A DNA stretch of 64,000 nucleotides. Source: Armatimonadota bacterium. Lineage in GTDB: Bacteria; Armatimonadota; UBA5829. Under the pieces are notes generated by a model, which saw only the letters and a program-made list of their open reading frames with translations, made no database searches and was not told where the DNA came from. Where the stretch lies: positions 67,441 through 131,440 of the forward strand of contig JAMCYN010000049.1 in the NCBI GenBank assembly GCA_023474015.1, in the 5' to 3' direction. The position numbers and the translations under genes were made by a program. Position 1 is the stretch's first letter, and each line of letters begins with the position of its first letter. This document shows positions 52,630 through 62,208 of the stretch, one piece after another.

Positions 52630-52795
52630 TCCATGCTTCCCTCTCAATTGATCTTCCACAGGGTATTATACCAAGACCTGCGAGCCTTAGACAATTCGCG
52701 GAAGGAATCGGGCAGCTCTAAGCAGTAGTATAAATAGGAACAAAATGCGCGACTCAGAATGTGCCGGTGTCGTGGAAAGGTTGTGAAACTCTCTC

Positions 52796-54160
52796 ATGGC
52801 GACAAAAATGGTTATGCCTCTTCTCGGTCAGACAATGGAAGAGGGAACGATTATCAAGTGGTTCAAGAAGGAAGGGGATGCCGTCAAGGCGGGCGAGCCT
52901 CTTCTTGAAGTTATGACCGATAAGGTCAATATGGAGGTCGAGGCCCCCGAGGGCGGAACCTTGCGAAAGATACTTGCCCAGCCCGACGATATAGTGCCGG
53001 TCAAGGACCCGATCTGCATTATCGGAGCGGCGGACGAAAACATTGACGCCCTGCTGGGAGAAGCAGCTCCTGTTGGGGAGCGCGAGGCTCCCGCCGAGCC
53101 AGCTCACCCGGAGGTTCGCCCTCCCGTAGCTGCCGCTCCCGCGGCCCAGCAGACAGTCGTTTCCGCGGCTGCGCCCGAAGGGCGGATATTTGCCTCTCCG
53201 GCGGCAAAGCGTGTGGCGCGTGAGCGCGGCATCGACATCGCGGTGCTGGCGGGTAGAGGAAGCGGGCCCAACGGCAGGATTGTCGAAAAGGACGTCCTCG
53301 ACTTCGCCGCCGCCGGACCCAAAGCGACTCCTCTTGCGGGCCGTATGGCAGCCGATATGGGCGTGGCCGTCGCCGGAGTCGCGGGGACTGGAGTCGGCGG
53401 GAAGGTCACAAGCGAGGATATCACTCGCGCGGCGGCTCCCGCTCCATCCGTGCCTGCCGCCCCTCTTGCCATCGGCGCGACAATTCCATATCAAGGGATG
53501 CGTAAGGCGGTCGGCGAAAACGTGGCCCGCAGCTTGCAGACCTCTCCGCACGTCACTCTGGTCACTGAAGTCGATATGACCGAGTGCATCGCGCTCCGGA
53601 GCCAGATACTCGAGGACATCGAGAAGAACTACGGCGTGCGGATTTCCTACACTGACATCATCGCCAAGGCCGTCGCAAGGGCCATACTCGATAAGCCGAT
53701 TGTCAACTCATCGCTCCAGGGCGATCAGATAGTGATCCACGACCGCGTCAATATCGGCATTGCCACGGCAATCGAGGGCGGGCTGGTGGTGCCGGTTGTG
53801 AAGGATGTCCCGTCCAAGACCATCCCGCAGATTTCAAAAGAGATCAAGGAACTCTCCGCAAGGGCCAGAGCCGGTCAGGGCGGAGGCGAGGACTTCAAGG
53901 GCGGAACGTTCACCATCTCCAACCTCGGCATCTACGGAATCCAGAGCTTCAACCCGATCATCACCCCCGGCCAGAGCGCGATTCTGGGCGTGTGCGCGAT
54001 CGTGCAAAAGCCTGTTGTTATCGACGAGGATATCGAGATCCGTTCAATGATGAACCTATGCCTGTCGTTCGACCACAGGGTGATGGACGGCGCCCCGGCT
54101 GCCGAATACCTCGCTCGATTGAAGGAGATTCTCGAGTCGCCTTACCTGATCTTCATGTAG
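52796..54160 (+). CDS. Dihydrolipoamide acyltransferase (E2) of a 2-oxo acid dehydrogenase complex
   Basis: 454 aa. One lipoyl domain (about 1-76) with lipoyl-Lys43 in EVMTDKVNMEVEAPEGG, a Pro/Ala linker, then two E3-binding-type domains: about 124-163 (FASPAAKRVARERGIDIAVLAGRGSGPNGRIVEKDV) and about 172-212 (PLAGRMAADMGVAVAGVAGTGVGGKVTSEDI). The catalytic acyltransferase domain (about 220-454) has HRVMDG (His427) at the end. The acyl group (pyruvate, 2-oxoglutarate, branched-chain or acetoin-derived) cannot be told. No E1 or E3 genes are adjacent. The second binding domain is unusual. Confidence 0.93.
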   Translation: MATKMVMPLLGQTMEEGTIIKWFKKEGDAVKAGEPLLEVMTDKVNMEVEAPEGGTLRKILAQPDDIVPVKDPICIIGAADENIDALLGEAAPVGEREAPAEPAHPEVRPPVAAAPAAQQTVVSAAAPEGRIFASPAAKRVARERGIDIAVLAGRGSGPNGRIVEKDVLDFAAAGPKATPLAGRMAADMGVAVAGVAGTGVGGKVTSEDITRAAAPAPSVPAAPLAIGATIPYQGMRKAVGENVARSLQTSPHVTLVTEVDMTECIALRSQILEDIEKNYGVRISYTDIIAKAVARAILDKPIVNSSLQGDQIVIHDRVNIGIATAIEGGLVVPVVKDVPSKTIPQISKEIKELSARARAGQGGGEDFKGGTFTISNLGIYGIQSFNPIITPGQSAILGVCAIVQKPVVIDEDIEIRSMMNLCLSFDHRVMDGAPAAEYLARLKEILESPYLIFM

Positions 54161-54167
54161 GTCGTAT

Positions 54168-54243
54168 CTACGCGCAAAGGGAAGGAGCAGACCAGGCTGC
54201 CCCTTCCCTTCTCACCTCTAACTTCCAACCTCTAACCTCTAAA
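54168..54243. repeat. Heptamer repeat (CTCTAAC/TTCCAAC units) after the E2 gene
   Basis: AAGGGAAGGAGCAGACC and CCCCTTCCCTTCTC are followed by CCTCTAACTTCCAACCTCTAACCTCT, 7-base steps ending at the HDOD stop codon. Between convergent genes. Confidence 0.7.
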
Positions 54244-55122
54244 TCACGCCGCCATATCAGCGCTGGGCATTACATCGCCCCATGCGAGCAGATCGCCGCA
54301 CTGTCTCAGCCGGTTACGGACGCCGTCCACGATGAGATTGATGTCTTGCGTTGTAAGACCCGCGGCGTCGGCCACATCCTTGGTGCTGATGTCCACAGGG
54401 ACACCGACTATGTAGTTCCGGCCAAGACGCTTCGAAAGGAGATTGGCCGCCAGCACGGCCCTGGCGAGGTCTTCATGCTCGCATGCGTCTTCCGGCATAT
54501 GGTGGTACGCAATCCCCGCCACCAGCTTCTCGGGGAAGTCCCACTGCTCCGCCAGATCCTTGCCGATCTTGCAGTGGGTGGTGCTGAGGATATTGTTTTC
54601 GGCGCGCAGCATCTCGAAGTTGTAATCCCGACACGCCTCCACGACCTGCACAAACCTCTGCGGAAGCGCTCGGGCCAAGATAAGTTTACCCACGTCGTGC
54701 AGCAGACCGGCCACGAAAGCCGACTCAGCGCCGTCGCCGCACCTGCCCTGCGTTCGTGAATAGATGGCTTCCGCCGCCACGGCGCAGGTAACTGAATGAG
54801 TCCACATATCGGGCCAACTGAATCCCATAAACATGCGCTTGGGGAACAGTGCGTGGACAACCGACGCGGAAGCGGCCAGGTTGCGGATCGAAGCGAAGCC
54901 GAGGGTCACCACGGCCTCGGTCACGGTTTCGGCCTTCAACTTTCTGCCGAAGTAGGCGGAGTTGGCGAGCCTGAGGACCTTGGTGGCCAACGACTGGTCA
55001 AGCATGACCATTCTCGCGAGTTGCTCCGCGGTTGCATCGGGCGTGTTGGTGATCTGGATGATCCGAGCCAGCGTTGCCGGCATACTTGGTAAATCTATCT
55101 TTCCTGAAGAACGGCCAAACAT
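54244..55122 (-). CDS. HDOD-domain signalling protein
   Basis: 292 aa. The HDOD domain spans about 10-215: LPSMPATLARIIQITNTPDATAEQLARMVMLDQSLATKVLRLANSAYFG and AVVTLGFASIRNLAASASV. The HD-like residues are partly present (TTHCKIGKDLAEQW, LLHDVGKL), but the region is of the HDOD rather than the HD-GYP type. The C-terminal ~60 residues are a small helical tail. HDOD proteins act in regulatory networks that often involve c-di-GMP or two-component systems; no enzymatic activity is established. Monocistronic. Confidence 0.92.
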   Translation of the reverse strand: MFGRSSGKIDLPSMPATLARIIQITNTPDATAEQLARMVMLDQSLATKVLRLANSAYFGRKLKAETVTEAVVTLGFASIRNLAASASVVHALFPKRMFMGFSWPDMWTHSVTCAVAAEAIYSRTQGRCGDGAESAFVAGLLHDVGKLILARALPQRFVQVVEACRDYNFEMLRAENNILSTTHCKIGKDLAEQWDFPEKLVAGIAYHHMPEDACEHEDLARAVLAANLLSKRLGRNYIVGVPVDISTKDVADAAGLTTQDINLIVDGVRNRLRQCGDLLAWGDVMPSADMAA

Positions 55123-55268
55123 TCAAGCCTCCATTGACTATCTAGGGGAACCGCACAAGCGCGCTGCCGTCGTCGCCTAATCTCTTGTTCCGCGAATTGA
55201 TGAGAAGTGTCAATAGGGATTTACTCCTATGGCCGCGCCGGGGCGCGTTGCGCAATACCCACTCTTGC

Positions 55269-55336
55269 TGTCATCCTGAACTTGATTTAGTATCTGCTAC
55301 CTGCGAGGGCGATGCTGAATCGAGTTCAGCATGACA
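55269..55336. repeat. Imperfect inverted repeat before metX (TGTCATCCTGAAC type)
   Basis: TGTCATCCTGAACTTGATTT (55269-55288) is the imperfect inverse of GAATCGAGTTCAGCATGACA (55317-55336). It is of the CATCCTGAACTCGATTCAGCATC type found dispersed in many bacterial genomes. It lies immediately upstream of a putative metX promoter (TTGCAA, 17 bp, TATCCT, about 55349-55377). Confidence 0.7.
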
Positions 55337-55393
55337 GGTAATGTCGCGTTGCAAGGCGCGTGGAAAAGTGGTATCCTCTCAGTTAGTAGACTG

Positions 55394-56557
55394 ATGATCA
55401 CACACGAAGAAAACTCCGTAGGGATAGTAGAAACCCAATATTTCACATTCGCGGAGCCTCCGCACGAACTCCAGTTGGAGTGCGGAAGGACGCTCGGGCC
55501 GATAGTGCTCGCCTACGAGACATACGGCGAGATGAATGCCGATAAGAGCAACTGCATCCTGGTCTGCCACGCCTTATCGGGCGACGCACACGCCGCCGGC
55601 AGAAACCGTCCTGACGATCCCAAGCCCGGCTGGTGGGACAACATGATCGGCCCAGGCAAGGCATTCGACACGACCAAGTACTTCGTGATCTGCTCGAACA
55701 TAATCGGCGGGTGCAAGGGCACCACCGGCCCCGGCTCCATAAACCCCGCGACCGGCAAGCCTTTTGCTCTGGATTTCCCTATGGTGACGATACGTGATAT
55801 GGTCGAGGCCCAGAAGGCGCTCGTGGACCACCTGGGAATCGAGCAGCTTCTGTGCGTCGCGGGGGGAAGCACGGGCGGGATGCAGGTATTGCAATGGGCG
55901 GTGTCCTACCCGGAGATGGTGAAGCTCGCGATGCCCATCTGCACCACGGCCCGACTCTCGGCCCAGGCGATTGGGTTCAACGCGGTCGGCCGGCACGCTA
56001 TCATGGCGGACCCCAACTGGAAGCACGGCGACTACTACGGCAAGTCGATCCCCAGCCGCGGTCTTGGTATCGCACGGATGATTGCGCACATCACATATCT
56101 GTCGGATCAGTCCATGCATGACAAGTTCGGGCGCGATCTGCAGGATAAGTGCGAGCCGGACTACGACTTCGTGACCGAGTTCCAGGTGGAAAGCTACCTC
56201 AACCACCAGGGGGACTCGTTTGTCAAGCGTTTCGACGCCAACTCATATCTTTACATTACCAAAGCGATGGACTACTTCGATCTCACCCGCCCCACCGGCG
56301 AGCTGAGAAAGACGCTCTCGGTGGTCAAGTCCGCGTTCCTGGTGATCTCGGTGTCGTCGGACTGGCTGTTCCCGTCGTATATGTCCAAGGAGATCGTCTC
56401 CGCGCTGCGGCGCAATAACGCGGACGTCAGCTACGCGGAGATTCAGTCCGGCTACGGCCACGACGCGTTCCTGTTGGAAGTGGACACGATGACCCGGCTG
56501 ATAGTCAGCTTCCTCGAATACGCCAACCCGAAAGGCGGCGAAGCCGATGACTTCTGA
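55394..56557 (+). CDS. metX: Homoserine O-acetyltransferase
   Basis: 387 aa from ATG 55394 (an upstream in-frame extension runs into the repeat). Activates homoserine for methionine synthesis. Alpha/beta-hydrolase fold: [22 protein letters not shown], nucleophile Ser in [14 protein letters not shown] (about 155), [17 protein letters not shown] with the Asp, and [10 protein letters not shown] with the His. Acetyl versus succinyl specificity is not certain from sequence. The downstream metW overlaps it by 11 bp, the usual metXW pair. Confidence 0.95.
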   Translation: MITHEENSVGIVETQYFTFAEPPHELQLECGRTLGPIVLAYETYGEMNADKSNCILVCHALSGDAHAAGRNRPDDPKPGWWDNMIGPGKAFDTTKYFVICSNIIGGCKGTTGPGSINPATGKPFALDFPMVTIRDMVEAQKALVDHLGIEQLLCVAGGSTGGMQVLQWAVSYPEMVKLAMPICTTARLSAQAIGFNAVGRHAIMADPNWKHGDYYGKSIPSRGLGIARMIAHITYLSDQSMHDKFGRDLQDKCEPDYDFVTEFQVESYLNHQGDSFVKRFDANSYLYITKAMDYFDLTRPTGELRKTLSVVKSAFLVISVSSDWLFPSYMSKEIVSALRRNNADVSYAEIQSGYGHDAFLLEVDTMTRLIVSFLEYANPKGGEADDF

Positions 56558-57179
56558 TGCGATGCGGCCCGAGTTCCAGTGGATAGTCGATATGGTGGAG
56601 CCCGGCAGCCGGGTGCTCGACCTCGGCTGCGGTGAGGGTCATCTACTCAAGGCGCTACAGACCGAAAAGCGTGCGCGGGTGCAGGGTATCGAACTCTCCG
56701 ACACGGCGGTCCAGGAGTGCGTGGCGAAGGGGTTGTTCGTATATCATGGCGACCTCGACGAGGGACTCGCCGACTTCAACGACCAGTGCGTGGACTACGT
56801 CATCCTGACCAGCACCATCCAGGTCCTCCATCGGCCCGATTTCCTGATCATCGAAGCCGCCCGCGTAGGCAAGCACGCCATAATCTCGATCCCGAACTTC
56901 GGCTACTGGCGGGTCCGGATGCAGCTTACGCTCAGGGGCGAGATGCCAAGGACCAAGCGGCTGCCATTCGAATGGTACAACTCTCCCAACATCCACCTCA
57001 CTACCCTGCATGACTTCAGGCGCTTCTGCCGCGAGCACGGCCTCCTGGTCGAGCGCGAGACCGACCTCGTAATAGGCGAGCACGGCTGCCGCAGGGTCCC
57101 AATGCTGCCCAACTTCTTCGCGGATTACGGGATATTTATGCTGAGTAGGATAATGAACTCAGGAGACACGGATGGCTGA
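56547..57179 (+). CDS. metW: MetW methyltransferase-like protein
   Basis: 210 aa. Rossmann SAM-binding fold: [17 protein letters not shown] (motif I), [42 protein letters not shown] and [14 protein letters not shown], all typical of MetW. MetW works with MetX in methionine synthesis, probably assisting acyltransferase activity; the exact reaction is unsettled. Overlaps metX upstream and the LutB-like gene downstream (8 bp), so all three are translated from one message. Confidence 0.95.
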   Translation: MTSDAMRPEFQWIVDMVEPGSRVLDLGCGEGHLLKALQTEKRARVQGIELSDTAVQECVAKGLFVYHGDLDEGLADFNDQCVDYVILTSTIQVLHRPDFLIIEAARVGKHAIISIPNFGYWRVRMQLTLRGEMPRTKRLPFEWYNSPNIHLTTLHDFRRFCREHGLLVERETDLVIGEHGCRRVPMLPNFFADYGIFMLSRIMNSGDTDG

Positions 57180-59325
57180 AAGTAGATCTCACAGGAAACA
57201 AGTTCAGGCGGCGCTCAAGGACAAGCAGCTTCAGACGGCGTTGAACCGCGCCGTCGATGCATACAGCAAAGCCCGCGCCAATGTTATGAAGGACTTCGAC
57301 CTGGTCGGCGCGCAGGATAAAGTTCGGGCGATCAAGGAGCAATCCGTCGCCAACCTCGACGAGCTCTTCGCGAAGTTCAAGGAAGAGGCGGAGAAGGTCA
57401 GCGCGGTCGTTCACGAGGCGAAAGACGGCGATGAGGTCGCGGAGATCGTGCTGGGGCTGGCGCGGGAGCGGGGCGTTAAGTCGATAGTCAAGTCCAAGTC
57501 GATGCTCACGGAAGAGATCGAGCTGAACCCCCGACTCAAGAAGGCCGGCCTGGACGTGGTAGAGACCGACCTGGGCGAGTGGATCATTCAACTATCCGGC
57601 GAAAAGCCTTCTCACTTCACCCAGCCCGCCGTTCACAAAACCCGCCAGCAGGTCGCCGAACTGTTCTCCAAGGAGACAGGCGAGAAAATCGAGGCCGACA
57701 TCCCCACGCTGGTCGAGGTTGCCCGAAAGCGGCTGCGGCAGGCATTTATCGACGCCGACATGGGCATTACGGGGGCGAATATTGCCATAGCCGAGACGGG
57801 CGGGATCGTGCTGGTCACGAATGAGGGGAATGGTCGGCTGGTGAGTACGCTGCCTCCGATCCACGTGGCAATTGTCGGCTATGAGAAGCTGGTCCCGACG
57901 ATGGAGGACGCGACCGCCATCCTCCAGGTGCTCTCCAAGAGCGGCACCGGGCAGAAGCAGACGGCGTATGTGTCGTTCATCACCGGCCCCAGCCGCACTA
58001 CCGACATAGAAAAAGTCCTCACCCTCGGCGTTCACGGACCGAAGGAAGTTCATATTATATTTGTCGACTCCGGGCGCAAGGCGATGGCCGCGGATGAGCA
58101 ATGCAGGGAGGGTCTGTATTGCATCAAGTGCGGCGCGTGCCTGAATATGTGTCCGGCCTATCGCTCGGTCGGCGGCCACGCGTATGGCAATGCGTATATG
58201 GGCGGCATCGGCGCGGTTGTCACGGCGTTCCATCATAATCTGGACGCCACCGAGGACACCCTGGGCATGTGCACCGGCTGCGGGTATTGCACGACCGTCT
58301 GCCCCTCGAAGATCGACACTCCGGGAATTATCCTTGAACTCAGGAAGCGGCTGGTGGAAAAGCACGGGATCCCCCTGGCGGGGAAGGTCTCGCTGGCGGC
58401 GCTCAGAAACCCGAGATTCTTCCAGAGGATGATTAGGGCCGCGCGCGCGTTCCAAAAGCCGTTCGTCGGCGGCAATGGGCTTGTAAAGGACTTCCCGATG
58501 TCGATGCTCGTCGGGAACTCGAAGAAGTACCCGGGAATCGCCCCATCTTTTCTTCGCGAAAGGCTGCCCGAGAGCTCTTCGCAAGCTGGCGCAATGACTG
58601 TCAGCCTGTTCGCCGGGTGCATGATCGATTTTGTCTATCCCGAGATCGGGGAGGCCATGTGGAAGGTCATCACGCAGAGCGGCGGGCGCGCGATCTTCCC
58701 GCAGGGTCAATCCTGCTGCGGCGCTCCGGCGCTCTATATGGGGGACCATCATACCGCCTGCAGGCTCGCCATGGACAATATCGCCGCGATGGAGGAGGGC
58801 TCGCCGGATTACATAGTCACCGGCTGCCCCACCTGCGCGGTTGTGCTCAAGGAGCATTTCATGAAGCTCCTGGAGGGCAGTGAGTGGGCCGACAGAGCCG
58901 CTGCGCAGGCGTCGAAAGTGATGGACTTCTCACAGTTCGCGTCCGACGTGCTCGATATCAAGTTCGAACGCCGGGCCGACGGCACGGTCACATATCACGA
59001 CCCATGCCACCAGGTGCGCGGTTTGAAAACATCGGGCTGCGCGCGGAAGCTGATCGCCGAATCCGGCGCGGAACTGGTGGAGATGTATGAGTCCGACCAA
59101 TGCTGCGGGTTTGCTGGAAGTTACTCGATCAAGCAGGAAGGCATCTCCGGCGCGATCCTTGACCGAAAGCTCAAACACATCAACGAAACCGGCGCGGGCA
59201 AGGTGCTCACCGACTGCCCCGGCTGCATAATGCAGATTCGCGGCGGGCTGCTGAAGCGCGGGAGCGAGACGCAGGTGAGACATACGGCGGAGCTGTTGGC
59301 GGAGTTGCTGGGAGACCCTGAATGA
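57172..59325 (+). CDS. LutB-LutA-type fusion: LUD domain, [4Fe-4S] dicluster and two CCG domains
   Basis: 717 aa. An LUD domain (about 60-300: LNRAVDAYSKARANVM, IAETGGIVLVTNEGNGRL), a bacterial ferredoxin-type dicluster (about 310-380) with CIKCGACLNMCPAYRSVGG and CTGCGYCTTVCPSKIDTP, then two cysteine-rich CCG domains: CMIDFVYPEIG...SCCGAPA (about 480-560) and HDPCHQVRG...QCCGFAGSYS (about 608-700). LutB of the lactate-utilisation system ends after the dicluster, and the CCG domains belong to LutA, so both are fused here. It probably oxidises L-lactate or a related 2-hydroxy acid, passing electrons to quinone. It overlaps metW by 8 bp. LutC is not visible. Confidence 0.9.
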   Translation: MAESRSHRKQVQAALKDKQLQTALNRAVDAYSKARANVMKDFDLVGAQDKVRAIKEQSVANLDELFAKFKEEAEKVSAVVHEAKDGDEVAEIVLGLARERGVKSIVKSKSMLTEEIELNPRLKKAGLDVVETDLGEWIIQLSGEKPSHFTQPAVHKTRQQVAELFSKETGEKIEADIPTLVEVARKRLRQAFIDADMGITGANIAIAETGGIVLVTNEGNGRLVSTLPPIHVAIVGYEKLVPTMEDATAILQVLSKSGTGQKQTAYVSFITGPSRTTDIEKVLTLGVHGPKEVHIIFVDSGRKAMAADEQCREGLYCIKCGACLNMCPAYRSVGGHAYGNAYMGGIGAVVTAFHHNLDATEDTLGMCTGCGYCTTVCPSKIDTPGIILELRKRLVEKHGIPLAGKVSLAALRNPRFFQRMIRAARAFQKPFVGGNGLVKDFPMSMLVGNSKKYPGIAPSFLRERLPESSSQAGAMTVSLFAGCMIDFVYPEIGEAMWKVITQSGGRAIFPQGQSCCGAPALYMGDHHTACRLAMDNIAAMEEGSPDYIVTGCPTCAVVLKEHFMKLLEGSEWADRAAAQASKVMDFSQFASDVLDIKFERRADGTVTYHDPCHQVRGLKTSGCARKLIAESGAELVEMYESDQCCGFAGSYSIKQEGISGAILDRKLKHINETGAGKVLTDCPGCIMQIRGGLLKRGSETQVRHTAELLAELLGDPE

Positions 59326-59343
59326 AGCCCCGCAGGAGGAGTT

Positions 59344-60171
59344 TTGGATAAGCACGCTTTAGGCGGAAGACCGGTTTGGCCAGCAGTTCCTGACTGTCCC
59401 GCAGATCTCTTTGTTGGCACCGCCGAATACTACGCCAAATACCGGCTGCCGTATCCGCAAGAGCTTATTGACGACTTGCGGATGCGGGCTGAGATCACGG
59501 GAAATGGTCGCCTGCTCGATCTGGGCTGCGGTACCGGTGAAGTGGCACTCGCTATGCATACATTCTTCAGCGAGGTATGGGCTGTTGACCAGGAGCCTGA
59601 GATGATTGAAGTCGGGCGGCGTAAAGCTGAGCAGTGTGGAGCCGCGAATGTGGTCTGGATGATCGGTCGCGCCGAAGATGTTGAAGTCCCGCCCAACTCG
59701 TTTGAGATGATTACCATGGGGTCATCGTTCCATAGGTTTGATCGGCGACTAATAGCCGAGCGAGCTTGGCAGTGGCTTCCGTCGGGACATTGTATGGTGG
59801 CGATGGGCAATAATGTTGCTTGGAATGGTAAAAGGGAGTGGCAACGTATCACTGCAGGCATCATTTCCAGATGGCTCGATAACCCTGAGGACGGTTCAGA
59901 ACCTGTGCGCCATATCTGGCATGAAGAAGTATTGGAAGATGTTGGATTTCAGGTTGAAGTCCATCGTTTCCCGACTCCATACGTCTGGACTATTGACGCG
60001 TTCATAGGGTTTGTCTATTCCACGTCGCGAGCCTCTAAGAGAGCTTTGGGAGACAGGTGCGATGAGTTCGAAGCGGACATGAGAAATGCCCTGCTTGGCT
60101 ATGATCCGAGTGGCCTGTATCCGGAGACAGTTGATTTCTACTACGTCTTAGCTAGACGGCCGAAAGCATAG
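59344..60171 (+). CDS. Class I SAM-dependent methyltransferase
   Basis: 275 aa from TTG 59344 (AGGAGG four bases upstream). Motif I is LLDLGCGTGEVALAM, post-I EVWAVDQEPEMIEVGRR, motif II with FEMITMGSSFHRFDRRLIAERAWQWLPSG. This is the UbiE/MenG-like general methyltransferase layout, but the family with HFPTPYVWTIDAFIGFVYSTS is usually substrate-unassigned. It seems AT-richer than its neighbours, which may mean recent acquisition. It sits between the LutB-like gene and ubiD; a role in menaquinone methylation is possible but not shown. Confidence 0.87.
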   Translation: MDKHALGGRPVWPAVPDCPADLFVGTAEYYAKYRLPYPQELIDDLRMRAEITGNGRLLDLGCGTGEVALAMHTFFSEVWAVDQEPEMIEVGRRKAEQCGAANVVWMIGRAEDVEVPPNSFEMITMGSSFHRFDRRLIAERAWQWLPSGHCMVAMGNNVAWNGKREWQRITAGIISRWLDNPEDGSEPVRHIWHEEVLEDVGFQVEVHRFPTPYVWTIDAFIGFVYSTSRASKRALGDRCDEFEADMRNALLGYDPSGLYPETVDFYYVLARRPKA

Positions 60172-60185
60172 GGTAATCGTACAAC

Positions 60186-61634
60186 ATGGCCTATACTGAC
60201 CTTCAATATTTCATATCGCGCCTCGAATCCCAGCGCCAGCTCGTGCGCGTCAAGCATCCTGTAAGCGCGAACTTGGAGATTACGGAGATCGCCGACCGCG
60301 TGGTGAAGTCCGGCGGGCCTGCGCTCATCTTCGCGAACGTGGATGGCAAGGGTGTCCCCGTGCTGATCAATCACTATGGCAGCATGCGGCGCATGGCCAT
60401 GGCGCTGGGCGTTGAGCGGCTGGAAGAGATCGGCGAGCAGATCGAGTCGCTGATTATGTCCGAAGCGCCGGGGAGCTTCCTTGAGAAGCTGATGATGCTG
60501 CCGAAGCTCGCAAAGCTGGCTTCGGCGTTTCCCAAGACCGTCAAGAGCGCGCCGTGCCAGGAAGTAGTTAAGACCGGCATTGACGCCACGCTTGATTTCC
60601 TGCCCATTCTGACCTGCTGGCCGGGGGACGGGGGGCCGTTCATCACGCTTCCGATGGTCTTCACGAAGGACCCCGAAACCGGCAAGCGCAACGTCGGCAT
60701 GTATCGCATGCACGTCTATGATTCGCGCACTACCGGCATGCACTGGCACGTTCATAAAGTCGGCGCGCGGCATTATGCTGAGTATGAGAGGCGCAATCAG
60801 CGCATGGAGGTGGCGGTTGCCCTTGGCGGCGATCCCGCGATCACTTATGCAGCCACCGCGCCGCTGCCGGAGGACTTCGACGAGATGATCTTCGCCGGAT
60901 TCCTACGCAAAGCTCCCGTGGATATGGTGCAGTGCAAGACGGTCGATCTGCAAGTCCCGGCGGCTTCGGAGATCGTGCTGGAGGGCTACGTCGACCCCAA
61001 GGAGCGCCGCGTCGAGGGGCCGTTCGGCGATCACACCGGCTACTACTCGCCCGCGGAGGAGTATCCCGTGTTCCACTTGACCTGCGTGACACATCGCAAG
61101 AACCCCATCTACCCGGCGACCATAGTCGGCAAGCCCCCGATGGAAGACTGCTATATGGGCAAGGCGACCGAGCGCATATTCCTACCGCTCGTCAAGTCGC
61201 AGTTGCCCGAGTTAGTTGACATGAACCTGCCGGTCGAGGGGATATTTCACAATATGGCCTTCGTCTCAATCAGGAAACGCTACCCGATGCAGGCGCGGAA
61301 GGTCGTGCACGCGCTGTGGGGACTGGGGCAGATGATGTTCACCAAGATCATCGCGGTCTTTGATGAGGATGTGGACGTTCAGAACACGAGCGAGGTCCTG
61401 TGGCGGCTGGGCGCGAACATCGACCCCCGCCGCGATGTTTTCTTTTCCGAAGGCCCGGTCGACGCGCTCGACCATGCCGCACCGCAGGGTTTGTTTGGGT
61501 CGAAGATGGGTATCGACGCCACGAAGAAGATTGAGGGCGAGGGCCACTTCCGCGAGTGGCCCGATGATATCGTGATGAGCCCCGAGGTCACGGCGAAAAT
61601 CGACAAGATTTGGGAGGAGCTGGGAATTGGGTAG
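60186..61634 (+). CDS. UbiD-family decarboxylase (likely futalosine-route MqnL)
   Basis: 482 aa. Prenylated-FMN-dependent decarboxylase fold: GGPALIFANV, MYRMHVYDSRTTGMHWHVHKVGARHY, GDPAITYAATAPLP and the active-site EGPFGDHTGYYS with the Glu-Asp pair. The cofactor maker UbiX is the next gene (8-bp overlap), followed by a UbiA-type prenyltransferase and aminofutalosine synthase. This gene order matches the MqnL/MqnM/MqnP set of the futalosine menaquinone pathway, in which it would decarboxylate a naphthoquinone-carboxylate. Confidence 0.92.
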   Translation: MAYTDLQYFISRLESQRQLVRVKHPVSANLEITEIADRVVKSGGPALIFANVDGKGVPVLINHYGSMRRMAMALGVERLEEIGEQIESLIMSEAPGSFLEKLMMLPKLAKLASAFPKTVKSAPCQEVVKTGIDATLDFLPILTCWPGDGGPFITLPMVFTKDPETGKRNVGMYRMHVYDSRTTGMHWHVHKVGARHYAEYERRNQRMEVAVALGGDPAITYAATAPLPEDFDEMIFAGFLRKAPVDMVQCKTVDLQVPAASEIVLEGYVDPKERRVEGPFGDHTGYYSPAEEYPVFHLTCVTHRKNPIYPATIVGKPPMEDCYMGKATERIFLPLVKSQLPELVDMNLPVEGIFHNMAFVSIRKRYPMQARKVVHALWGLGQMMFTKIIAVFDEDVDVQNTSEVLWRLGANIDPRRDVFFSEGPVDALDHAAPQGLFGSKMGIDATKKIEGEGHFREWPDDIVMSPEVTAKIDKIWEELGIG

Positions 61635-62208
61635 ACCGAAACGCATAATGGTTGCACTCTCCGGCGCGAGTGGGGCCGTATACGCCCGCAGGCTCGTGCA
61701 CGTGTTGTCGTCGATCTATGAAACGATCTACCTCACTGCATCCGACAACGCCCTGGGCATACTCCGGGACGAACTCGGCCTGGAGAGCCTGGCGGCGATC
61801 ATACCCGAGGGCAGAACTGATCGATTTCAGGTGCTGGATTCCAATAATCTCTCCGCGCCTCCGGCAAGCGGGTCGCACGATTACGACGGCATGGTCGTGA
61901 TCCCGTGCTCGATGGGCGTCGTCGGGCGAATCGCCTCGGGGGTCTCGAACGATCTCACAACGCGCGCTGCCGATGTTTGTCTAAAAGAACGCCGTAAACT
62001 TATACTGGTCGCCCGAGAGACGCCGTTGAGCCTGATTCATCTGCGAAATCTGACTTCACTCGCCGAGGCCGGCGCGACGATTTTGCCGGCGGCCCCCGCG
62101 TTCTACGGCAAGCCGAAATCAATTGAAGAACTGGTGGACTTCGTGGTTGATCGCGTACTGCGCACGCTCGGCGTGGACATTCGCCTGATCGAAGGATGGG
62201 GCGAGTGA
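61627..62208 (+). CDS. ubiX: UbiX-family flavin prenyltransferase (likely MqnM)
   Basis: 193 aa. Makes prenylated FMN for the UbiD partner from FMN and dimethylallyl phosphate. FMN-phosphate loop MVALSGASGAVYARRLVHVL at the N-terminus, VIPCSMGVVGRIASGVSNDLTTRAADVCLKERRKLILVARETPLSLIHLRN and a late PAFYGKPKSIEELVDFVVDRVL. Overlaps the ubiD-like gene by 8 bp, and its TGA overlaps the GTG of the ubiA-type gene (GTGA). Confidence 0.96.
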   Translation: MGRPKRIMVALSGASGAVYARRLVHVLSSIYETIYLTASDNALGILRDELGLESLAAIIPEGRTDRFQVLDSNNLSAPPASGSHDYDGMVVIPCSMGVVGRIASGVSNDLTTRAADVCLKERRKLILVARETPLSLIHLRNLTSLAEAGATILPAAPAFYGKPKSIEELVDFVVDRVLRTLGVDIRLIEGWGE

